The notes under the pieces: model-generated
The model's database searches: none
Seen by the model: the letters and a program-made list of their open reading frames with translations, nothing else
What the model was told of the DNA's origin: nothing
In this document: positions 24,508 to 30,480 of the stretch, piece by piece
Layout of the letters: every line of letters begins with the position of its first letter
Numbering within the stretch: position 1 is the first letter of the stretch
Made by a program: the position numbers and the translations under genes
DNA from: Pseudomonadota bacterium
GTDB taxonomy: Bacteria > Pseudomonadota > Alphaproteobacteria > Acetobacterales > Acetobacteraceae
Reading direction: 5' to 3'
Length of the DNA: 30,480 nt
Assembly: GCA_021826565.1 (NCBI GenBank)
Contig: JAKAZJ010000001.1
Coordinates: 1-30,480 of the forward strand

Positions 24508-25842
24508 TCAGGCCTCCCTGTCCGTCAGGAACTCCAGGCTGCGGCCCTCGGAATCAAGGAACCCGAGGCGGCTGACGAGGAGAGCCATGCCGAAGATAGG
24601 GATCGACAGAACGAGGATCGTCGCGGTGAAGCCGATGCCTGCCACCCCGATGGGAATAGCGAAGATGTTGATGGCGATCGCGAGCCGACACATGGCGTTG
24701 CAGAAGCCCTGGCCCCGGCCGCGAAGGTGCGTCGGGAACATCTCGCCCGCCCAGACCCAGATGATGACTGCCGGGCCAAGCCAACTGCAGAAGCTGAATA
24801 CGAAGAAACCGGCGATCAGCAACGCGGGGCTGTGCGGCCCGGCTAACGCCATGAAAATCGCGGCGCAGCCTTCCGGGATGGCGGCGATATAAAAGAGGCG
24901 GCGGCGGCCGATGCGGTCGATCAAGAGCATGCTGGTCAGTACGCCGGCCAGGCTCGTGCACCAGACAACGCCGGTGAAGGCGAGGCTCGCCCTGACCGAG
25001 AGTGCGCCAACCGTGCGCAATACGTAAGGTGCCGCGATGGTCGAAAGCGGGCCCGAGATGCAGTTGAGGAAAAAGACGCTGGCGACCGCGAGCGCCCGCG
25101 CCCGCCAGGGTGGGCGGAAGAGCTCGGCATAGGAGCCGCGACGTGCCTTCAACTCGGCGATTGCGGCAGCGTCCGCGGTGATACCGAAACTCGCAAGTGC
25201 CTGCTGAGCCTCTTCGATGCGACCATGGACGGCAAGCCAGCGCGGCGATTCGGGCAGTCCCTGACGGCCGATCAGGACGAGAGCGGCCGGGGCCGCGGCC
25301 AGTGCGAACATCCACCGCCAGGTGTCGGCGCCGGCGAGCGGCATCAACGGCAGCGCGATCAGAGTGGAAACGAGCGCACCCAGGACCCAGGTGAAATTGA
25401 TGAGGGAGCCCGCGAGGACGCCGCGCTGCGCCTTGGGCGAGACCTCGGCGATGTAGGCGGTGGAGGTGGGCACGTCCATGCCGACCCCGATGCCGACCAG
25501 AAAGCGAGCGATAAAGAGCTGCGGTACCGAGGTGACGAAAGCCGAGGCGATCGAGAAAACGACAAAGAAGAGCAGATTGGCGATGAAGATGGCGCGCCGA
25601 CCCAGGCGGTCGGACAGGTCGCCGAAGACAAGCATGCCGAGCATGGCGCCGAGGAAGCTTGCCGCGCCGAGCGATCCGATCTCGGACGGCGTGAGATGGA
25701 ACTGCGGACGGAGAAAGATCAGTGCCGCACCCATCACCAGAAGGTCGTAGCCGTCGATGAATTCGCCGAGCGCAGCCAGGGTGATGGCGTAGCGCTGGCG
25801 GGGTGTAAGCCGATGGTCGTCGAGCGTTGAAACGGCCGTCAT
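24508..25842 (-). CDS. MFS transporter, aromatic-acid/sugar-type symporter
   Basis: Twelve-helix major facilitator carrier of 444 residues. Helix 1 carries ALGEFIDGYDLLVMG; loop 2-3 has GDLSDRLGRRAIF; helix 4 FLVGIGVGMDVPTS; then SPKAQRG; PESPRWLAVHGRIEEAQ before the central loop; and MFPTHLRGRGQGFCNAMCR in loop 10-11. GGGGAGG (25854-25860) is only 2 bases from an ATG at 25851 but 11 from the one at 25842, so the latter is preferred with limited confidence. It is the intact relative of the broken gene at 8607 and shares its helix-1 pattern with the carrier at 9455. It is downstream of and co-directional with the SDR gene, so the two may be co-transcribed. The substrate is probably a carboxylate or sugar acid. 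Confidence 0.9.
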   Translation of the reverse strand: MTAVSTLDDHRLTPRQRYAITLAALGEFIDGYDLLVMGAALIFLRPQFHLTPSEIGSLGAASFLGAMLGMLVFGDLSDRLGRRAIFIANLLFFVVFSIASAFVTSVPQLFIARFLVGIGVGMDVPTSTAYIAEVSPKAQRGVLAGSLINFTWVLGALVSTLIALPLMPLAGADTWRWMFALAAAPAALVLIGRQGLPESPRWLAVHGRIEEAQQALASFGITADAAAIAELKARRGSYAELFRPPWRARALAVASVFFLNCISGPLSTIAAPYVLRTVGALSVRASLAFTGVVWCTSLAGVLTSMLLIDRIGRRRLFYIAAIPEGCAAIFMALAGPHSPALLIAGFFVFSFCSWLGPAVIIWVWAGEMFPTHLRGRGQGFCNAMCRLAIAINIFAIPIGVAGIGFTATILVLSIPIFGMALLVSRLGFLDSEGRSLEFLTDREA

Positions 25843-25941
25843 CTGCTGCATTTCCTCCCCGAATTGATAAACAGAAAGCACCAAAACCAACCGCGCCGGG
25901 ACCGCACCAACACGATGCCGCCTGGCCGGCGCGCCAGAACC

Positions 25942-26763
25942 TCAGAGATGGCCGCCGCCGGTGGCCTGCAGATCCGCCCCGGTGATGAAGGCGCCGGCGT
26001 CGGAGCACAGCAGCAGGGCCGCGCCGACCATGTCTTCGGGGGTGCCGGCGCGTGCCATGGGGTTAGCCGCCCGCTGGATGGCTGCCCAATCGGCGGGGTC
26101 GCTGCGCCGCCAGCGGTTGCGCTCAGTCGCGATCAACCCGGGCGACAGCGTGTTCAGTGTCACCCCGTCGGGCGCGGCGCCGCGCGCTAGGCTGAGCATC
26201 AGCGTGTGCTGGGCCGCCTTCAGCGCGGCGTAGATGCCAAGCTCGGGCTCCGGGCGGGTCTGGTTGACGCTGCCGATCGACAGCACGCGGCCCCAGCGTC
26301 GGGCGCGCATCCCGGGCAGCGCGCCCTGCAGCAACTCGACCGTCGCCGCCAGGTTGACCGCGGTCTGGCGTGCGATCTCCGCCGTCGTCACCGCGCTGAG
26401 CGTCAAGCGCGCCTGAACCGATGCGCAGACGACCAGGATGTCGAGCCCGCCGAACGCGGCGCAGACCGCCTCGACCACGCCGCGCGCGGCCCCGGCTTCC
26501 CGGAAGTCGGCTGCCAGGCTCAGGGCCCGCACGCGGCGGGCGGTGATCTCGCGCGCCACTTCGTCCGCGGCCGCGGGGCGGCCTGCGGCGGCGTCGGCCT
26601 CGACGGCATGGTGGATGGCGACGTCCGCCCCCGCCTCGGCCAGTCCGAGTGCAATCGCTCGGCCGATGCTCATGCTGCCCCCGGTCACCAGCGCGCGCCG
26701 TCCGGGGATGGCGAAGCGCCGGGCGAGGGCGGTGGCTGGCTCCGAGGTGCAGCCGGACATCAT
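25942..26763 (-). CDS. SDR-family oxidoreductase
   Basis: Short-chain dehydrogenase/reductase of 273 residues. The NAD(P)-binding motif is TGGSMSIGRAIA (about residues 23-34), with Ser in place of the usual Gly before Ile. The catalytic set is visible: Ser in SIGSVNQ, and Tyr and Lys in YAALK. The C-terminal LNTLSPGLIATERN follows, and the protein ends with the common GADLQATGGGHL. Two ATGs (26763, 26760) are preceded by GGGAG; longer in-frame starts would overlap the GntR promoter. The gene is divergent from the GntR regulator with 85 bases between starts. It likely oxidises or reduces a hydroxyl or keto group of a sugar-acid intermediate; the exact substrate is unknown. Confidence 0.92.
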   Translation of the reverse strand: MMSGCTSEPATALARRFAIPGRRALVTGGSMSIGRAIALGLAEAGADVAIHHAVEADAAAGRPAAADEVAREITARRVRALSLAADFREAGAARGVVEAVCAAFGGLDILVVCASVQARLTLSAVTTAEIARQTAVNLAATVELLQGALPGMRARRWGRVLSIGSVNQTRPEPELGIYAALKAAQHTLMLSLARGAAPDGVTLNTLSPGLIATERNRWRRSDPADWAAIQRAANPMARAGTPEDMVGAALLLCSDAGAFITGADLQATGGGHL

Positions 26764-26779
26764 GAGACGCTCTCCCGGG

Positions 26780-26845
26780 TTTGATCTAATTCCGGGTTTA
26801 CCCCGCCTGATAACCGGTGTAAAGGCTCCGATACGATCAAATCGT
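26780..26845. promoter_or_regulatory. Putative GntR operator sites in the SDR-GntR gap
   Basis: ACGATCAAATCGT (26833-26845) is a perfect palindrome with 5-base arms around CAA, ending 3 bases before the GntR start. TTTGATC recurs at 26780-26786 as the inverted copy of GATCAAA (26835-26841). One site would cover each divergent gene, a common layout for GntR/FCD self-regulation and control of the neighbour. The match to this regulator is inferred from position. Confidence 0.5.
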
Positions 26846-26848
26846 GGG

Positions 26849-27517
26849 ATGGACATGACTCGGCTGGCGGACATCGGGCAGCAGATCCGCGATGACATCG
26901 CAACCGGGCACCTCGCGCTCGGCGCGCGGCTGACGATCGACCAGCTCGCCGGGCGCTACGGCGCGAGCCACATGCCCATCCGCGAGGCGCTGCGGCAGCT
27001 CCAGGGCGAGGGCCTGGTGGTGCTGGAACAGAACCGCGGTGCGCGGGTGCGCGGCTTCGATCGCCCGTTCGTCGTCAATCTGTTCGACACGCGCAGCGCG
27101 ATCGAGGTTGTGCTGGCACGGCAGGCCGCGCGCCAGTGCACAGCCGTGCAACTCGCCGGGTTGCAGACCATCGAAGCCGATCGACACCGGCGGGTCGAAG
27201 ACGGCGACTTTGCGGCCGCGCTCGCGCTCAACCGGCGATTCCACCAGCTCATCAACTCGGCCGCGCACAATCCGCAGGCGGTCGCCATCGTCGATCAGCA
27301 CTGGGTCCTGATCGCCGCCCTCTGGCACCGCTACGGCTACGGGCCGGATCGTTTTGCCGGCGTCTCCAGCGACCACCGCAACCTGCTCCGCGCCCTGTCG
27401 GCGCGCGATATCGAGGCCACGGCAGCCATCATGAATGCACACGTGATCAAGGCGAAATACGACCTGCTCGAACGAATGGACACCGCCCTGGGGGCCGCGT
27501 CCGCGGCAGTGGCATGA
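26849..27517 (+). CDS. GntR-family transcriptional regulator (FCD type)
   Basis: GntR regulator of 222 residues. The winged HTH is at residues 5-70 (GQQIRDDIATGHLALGARLT, then LAGRYGASHMPIREALRQLQGEGLV). The effector part fits the FCD domain: FDTRSAIEVVLARQAAR, then LNRRFHQLINSAAHN, then SSDHRNLLRALSARDIEATAAIMNAHV. The Asp and His residues of these stretches are the usual metal ligands. Such regulators usually respond to sugar acids or organic acids and repress the adjacent catabolic genes. The ATG at 27514 of the enolase-superfamily gene overlaps its stop, so the two are in one transcript. The start at 26849 is chosen because the HTH begins a few residues later; a second ATG follows at 26855. 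Confidence 0.93.
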   Translation: MDMTRLADIGQQIRDDIATGHLALGARLTIDQLAGRYGASHMPIREALRQLQGEGLVVLEQNRGARVRGFDRPFVVNLFDTRSAIEVVLARQAARQCTAVQLAGLQTIEADRHRRVEDGDFAAALALNRRFHQLINSAAHNPQAVAIVDQHWVLIAALWHRYGYGPDRFAGVSSDHRNLLRALSARDIEATAAIMNAHVIKAKYDLLERMDTALGAASAAVA

Positions 27518-28692
27518 TGAACGACCCGGTCGTGCGGCTGTCGGGCCATGTCGCCGAGGTGACCCGCAAGACGCGGTGGATCTTTGTTGAGGTCGAGACC
27601 GCGGCAGGACTGACGGGCGTCGGCGAGGCCAGCCTCAACGGCCAGGACCGGGCGGTCCTGGAAGCCACCGAGGCCCTGTCGGAGGCACTGTTCGCGCTGC
27701 CCCACGCCGCGCCGGGGCCATGGCCGCTCCCCATGGATCTCGCAGCGGCAGCAGCGGTCTCAGCCATCGACCATGCGCTCTGGGATATCGCAGGGCGGCG
27801 CGCCGGCCGGTCGGTTGCCGCCATGCTTGGCGGCCCGCGGCGCGTGACCGTGCCGCTGTACGCCAACATCAACCGCCGCACTCTGGACCGACGCCCAGAG
27901 GGCTTTGGCAAGAGCGCGCGGGCCGCCCTCGCCGCCGGGTTCACCGCAGTGAAAATCGCGCCGTTCGACGAGGTGATGCCGGGTATGCCGGTAGCTGAGG
28001 GGGCCATCGGGCTCGGTCTTGATCGGATCGCCGCCGCAAGGGCCGCGATCGGCCCGGGCTGCGATCTGCTGGTGGACTGCCATTGGCGGCTCACCGAGCC
28101 GGCAGCCGTCGAGGTCATTCGCGCAGCCGCGGCGGCGGCAGTGTATTGGGTCGAATGCCCGCTGCCCGAAACCGATGATACGCTTGCCGCGCTACGCCGG
28201 CTGCGCGGGCTGGCGAACGCGCGCGGCATGCGCCTGGCCGGATGCGAGCTCGGCATCGGCGCGGCCGGGTTCGCACCGTTCCTGCGGGCCGGCGCCTACG
28301 ACGTGATGATGCCGGATGTGAAATACGTCGGCGGTCTCGCCGAAATGGTGCGCCTGTCGGACAGCTTCGCGCAGGCGAAGATCGGCTTCTCGCCGCACAA
28401 TCCGACCGGCCCGATCTGCCATGCCGTCAGCCTACACGTGTGTGCCGCGTCCCCAAGCCTGGATCGGCTGGAAGTGCAATTCGATGAGACCGACCTGTTC
28501 GGCGCGCTAGTCGGCAACGCGTTGCCGCCCCCCCGCGGTGGAATATCGGCCCTGCCGGCCGATGCCGCCGGGCTCGGTGTCGCGCTCGCGCCGGACGTCC
28601 TGCGGCGGCAGGAGGTAATGAGATTCATGCGCCATCGCCGGGGGCCGCCGTCAAACGATACCGAGATCTACACGAAATGTTGGAGCCTGTAG
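27514..28692 (+). CDS. Mandelate racemase/enolase-superfamily enzyme, probable acid-sugar dehydratase
   Basis: Enolase-superfamily protein of 392 residues. The metal ligands are Asp188 (VDCHW), Glu214 (WVECPLPE) and Glu245 (AGCELGIG). The mandelate-racemase-type catalytic pair Asp268 (MPDVKYVGG) and His295 (SPHNPTGP) is present. On the other face there is Lys147 in VKIAPFD, but the usual second Lys of the K-x-K motif is Ala. This pattern fits sugar-acid dehydratases better than racemases. The ATG overlaps the GntR stop. The last codons run into an IS21 fragment: sequence after about MRHRRGPPSNDTEIY is compositionally odd and the stop at 28690 lies inside sequence shared with the istB end. The native C terminus may thus be altered, though the catalytic barrel is complete. 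Confidence 0.88.
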   Translation: MMNDPVVRLSGHVAEVTRKTRWIFVEVETAAGLTGVGEASLNGQDRAVLEATEALSEALFALPHAAPGPWPLPMDLAAAAAVSAIDHALWDIAGRRAGRSVAAMLGGPRRVTVPLYANINRRTLDRRPEGFGKSARAALAAGFTAVKIAPFDEVMPGMPVAEGAIGLGLDRIAAARAAIGPGCDLLVDCHWRLTEPAAVEVIRAAAAAAVYWVECPLPETDDTLAALRRLRGLANARGMRLAGCELGIGAAGFAPFLRAGAYDVMMPDVKYVGGLAEMVRLSDSFAQAKIGFSPHNPTGPICHAVSLHVCAASPSLDRLEVQFDETDLFGALVGNALPPPRGGISALPADAAGLGVALAPDVLRRQEVMRFMRHRRGPPSNDTEIYTKCWSL

Positions 28693-29419
28693 CTTTCGCC
28701 GTTCATTCCCAGGATATGGACGTGGTGGGTGAGCCGGTCGAGCAGCGCGCCGGTGAGACGCTCGGAGGCGAACACGCCGGTCCATTCGTCGAACGGCAGG
28801 TTGCTGGTGACGATGGTCGAGCCACGCTCGTAGCGTTGGCCGAACACCTCGAACAGCAATTCGGCGTCGGTCTGCGACAGCGGCACGTAGCCCAGTTCAT
28901 CGATCACCAGCAGTTTGCACGCGGCCAGCTGGCGTTGCAGCCGCAGCAGCCGCTTCTCGTCGCGCGCCTCGATCAGTTCATGCACCAGAGCCATCGCCGT
29001 AGTGAAGCCCACCGACAGGCCCTTCTGGCAGGCGGCCAGCCCCAGGTCGAGCGCGATGTGCGTCTTGCCCGTCCCGCTGTTGCCGACCGCGATCACGTTC
29101 TTCCGTCGCAGCACATACTCCGACCGCGCGAGTTCCAGCACCAACGCCTTTTTCAGCGACGCCAGCGCCAGGAAGTCGACGCTGTCGAGGCTCTTCACTG
29201 CCGGGAACCTGGCCTCCTTGATACGACGCTCGATGGTCCGGCGTTCCCGCTCGATCAGTTCCAGTTCCGCCAGCCGCAGCAGGTAGCGGACATGATCGAC
29301 CCCGTGCGGGCGCACTGCCGCGCCAGCTTTTCATGCTCGCGCAGGAAGGTCGGCAGCTTCAGCGCCTTCAGGTGATGCGCCAGAAGGATTTGTGGCGCGG
29401 CCGGCGATGCGTCGGTCAT
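28668..29419 (-). pseudogene. istB: IS21-family IstB ATPase, frameshifted and 3'-truncated
   Basis: Transposition helper ATPase of IS21 elements. From ATG 29419 the frame reads MTDASPAAPQILLAHHLKAL, then KLPTFLREHEKLARQC. It breaks near 29300-29310, where one G appears missing, and continues in another frame as GVDHVRYLLRLAELELIERE. Walker A is GNSGTGKTHIA and Walker B is LLVIDELGYV; TSNLPFDEW and the C-terminal HHVHILGMNGESYRL are typical. After YRLQ the usual basic tail is absent and the frame stops at 28668-28670, so the 3' end of gene and element is gone. The ATG overlaps the stop of the istA fragment (ATGA), as in intact IS21 elements. Confidence 0.88.
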
Positions 29420-29520
29420 GACGCCGTCCCGACCAGCAGGTCCAGGTAGCTCCGGGCCGAAGTGGCCGCCACGTGGGCGCACGGCAGATACGGATACACC
29501 ATCATGTCGAGCCGCCCCGC
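28680..29520 (-). mobile_element. IS21-family element fragment, both ends missing
   Basis: The fragment holds the tail of istA and most of istB. At the low-coordinate side, similarity stops at about 28680 against the end of the enolase-superfamily gene. At the high side it stops at about 29520, next to the stop of the unidentified gene at 29530. No terminal inverted repeats of the TG...CA type can be seen at either boundary. It marks a deletion or recombination joint between the catabolic genes and the DNA on the right. Confidence 0.75.
29417..29520 (-). pseudogene. istA: IS21-family IstA transposase, C-terminal remnant
   Basis: About 34 residues remain, reading GRLDMMVYPYLPCAHVAA, then TSARSYLDLLVGTAS and stop. 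The pattern RLD...YPYLP...V..T....Y..LL is the usual end of IstA transposases. The stop (TGA) overlaps the istB start. Everything upstream, including the integrase-like catalytic core, is lost. Confidence 0.8.
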
Positions 29521-29529
29521 CGTGGTCGG

Positions 29530-30132
29530 TCACGCCATCTGGAAGGCGGCTATCTCGACGGCGGCGGATTTGCGGGCCACGCTGGCAGCGGGCGGTGTCG
29601 GGGCCTCATAGGGCTTCCAATCCTCGCCGGTGATATCGGCGTAGGCGGTGATCGCGCCCTCGGCGGCGGCCAGCAGGGCGAACGACTGCAGCGCCATTTC
29701 GGCGGCGAACAGGCGGGCGCGCTCGGCCTTGCTCTCGAATCCGGCCGGACCGTCGCGGTCCTCGTCGCGGTCGTCGTTGAGCAGCTTGCTGGTGAGCTCC
29801 ATCGCGGCCGACTTCTTGGTGCCGTAGAACTGCGCGGCCCCGAAGGCGGAACTGACGAAGGCGCCGGTGATCCGTTGCATGTGGATCTGCAGGGCCTTCT
29901 CGTTCAGCGCCGTACCGAACGCCTTGGCGGTCGCGGCGATGTGCTCCCGGGTCGCGTCGCGGATGCCGTCATAGTCGACGGGGTCGAGGCCGAAGGTGCG
30001 GACAAGGTTATCGGCCAGGCCGTGATGCGGGGCGAGACGGGCGACCCGTTCGAAGGTGACGGATTGGCGGTCCGACCGGCTGCGGGGCGGGGTGGCGGTT
30101 TTCGCGGGTGTCTGGGTGGATTTCCTGGTCAT
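29530..30132 (-). CDS. Unidentified 200-residue protein
   Basis: I do not recognise this gene's function. ATG 30132 is preceded by AAAGGA at good spacing; a longer frame upstream is Pro/Arg-rich and looks like non-coding shadow. The protein has a basic N terminus (MTRKSTQTPAKTATPPRSRSDR) and then a mainly helical, soluble body. No signal peptide or membrane segment is seen. Its segments include FERVARLAPHHGLADNLVR, DYDGIRDATREHIAATAKAF and ALNEKALQIHMQRITGAFVS. The C-terminal part is alanine-rich. Similar small proteins are, as I recall, found on alphaproteobacterial plasmids and integrated elements, which would fit the IS21 joint beside it. The codon pattern and ribosome site support a real gene. 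Confidence 0.7.
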   Translation of the reverse strand: MTRKSTQTPAKTATPPRSRSDRQSVTFERVARLAPHHGLADNLVRTFGLDPVDYDGIRDATREHIAATAKAFGTALNEKALQIHMQRITGAFVSSAFGAAQFYGTKKSAAMELTSKLLNDDRDEDRDGPAGFESKAERARLFAAEMALQSFALLAAAEGAITAYADITGEDWKPYEAPTPPAASVARKSAAVEIAAFQMA

Positions 30133-30480
30133 GGGGTCGATCCTTTCGCTCTGCCCGGGAGGTCCCGCCGGCGTTGTGCCGGCGTCCGCCCCCTCGGGTG
30201 CGGTTTCCTGGGGCCGGGCCCAGGCGCGAGCGGAAGGCCCTGAGGACGGCAGTGGTGCGGGAGCGCAGCGACCCGGTGCCGTCCGAACCGCAGGCGCTTC
30301 GCCGCAGGCGGAGCGGGGCTTGCAGCGAGCGACGACCGGCCCAAACCGCACGCATCCAAGGGGGGGACGCCAGACACGGCACACCGGCTCTCCCCGTGAG
30401 GCAGGGAAGAATCGAAGCTCCATGGCCAATCCCCCCTGAACCGCGCGGCCCCGCAGCTTCCCGCCCGGGGCGGCGGATCA
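30133..30480. other. Non-coding GC-rich stretch at the right edge
   Basis: No convincing gene in these 348 bases. They contain a near-perfect inverted repeat, CGCTTCGCC (30295-30303) against GGCGGAGCG (30307-30315), 8 of 9 pairs with a 3-base loop. This lies in a run of GC-rich near-repeats, and a G7 run follows at 30361-30367. It is probably the leader or regulatory region of the minus-strand gene at 29530, or plasmid-type intergenic DNA. Confidence 0.45.

Noticed and set aside
1..30480. CRISPR arrays, tRNA or rRNA genes, phage genes
   Set aside because: No regularly spaced direct repeats, no cloverleaf-like sequences noticed by eye, and no phage structural or lysis genes were seen.

Overview
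The window is GC-rich (roughly two thirds G+C) alphaproteobacterial DNA. Codon use, the dense catabolic gene content and the insertion-sequence families suggest a Rhodospirillales/Acetobacteraceae-type bacterium, but no rRNA, tRNA or housekeeping gene is present to confirm this. It reads as an accessory catabolic island whose modules are separated by broken mobile elements.

Layout. (1) 1-1066: frameshifted right part of an ISAs1-family element. (2) 1075-6094: promoter with two LacI-type half-symmetric sites, then a Tat-exported sugar-binding protein, two ABC permeases and a GMC flavoprotein oxidoreductase; no ABC ATPase. (3) 6095-7030: gene-poor scar with a second copy of the promoter/operator motif, a long hairpin and an IS256-family remnant. 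(4) 7050-10885: an MFS transporter of lower GC, a broken MFS copy and an intact MFS transporter. (5) 10886-11230: scar holding a relic of a second GMC oxidoreductase. (6) 11231-24343: a LysR regulator divergent from a long co-directional run: cytoplasmic sulfatase, TRAP transporter DctP/DctQ/DctM, a DUF3604 metallohydrolase-like protein, an NTF2-like protein, both aconitase X subunits, a frameshifted ISAs1-family insertion, and a split UxaA-like dehydratase (large plus SAF subunit). (7) 24508-28692: an MFS transporter and an SDR dehydrogenase on the minus strand, divergent from a GntR regulator and a mandelate racemase/enolase-superfamily enzyme. (8) 28668-29520: an IS21 fragment truncated at both ends; then an unidentified protein (29530-30132) and non-coding sequence.

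How it may work together (inference). The LysR-side run looks like one pathway: TRAP import of an organic acid, sulfate-ester (or phospho-ester) hydrolysis in the cytoplasm, a metal-dependent DUF3604 step, and two successive dehydratases of the aconitase X and altronate-dehydratase families. The SDR and enolase-superfamily dehydratase at the right would add oxidation and dehydration of a sugar acid. The notable point is that both AcnX subunits and the UxaA-like subunit lack cysteines or serines that I recall as conserved in characterised relatives, so the substrate and even the chemistry are open. This is the best candidate in the window for an undescribed pathway.
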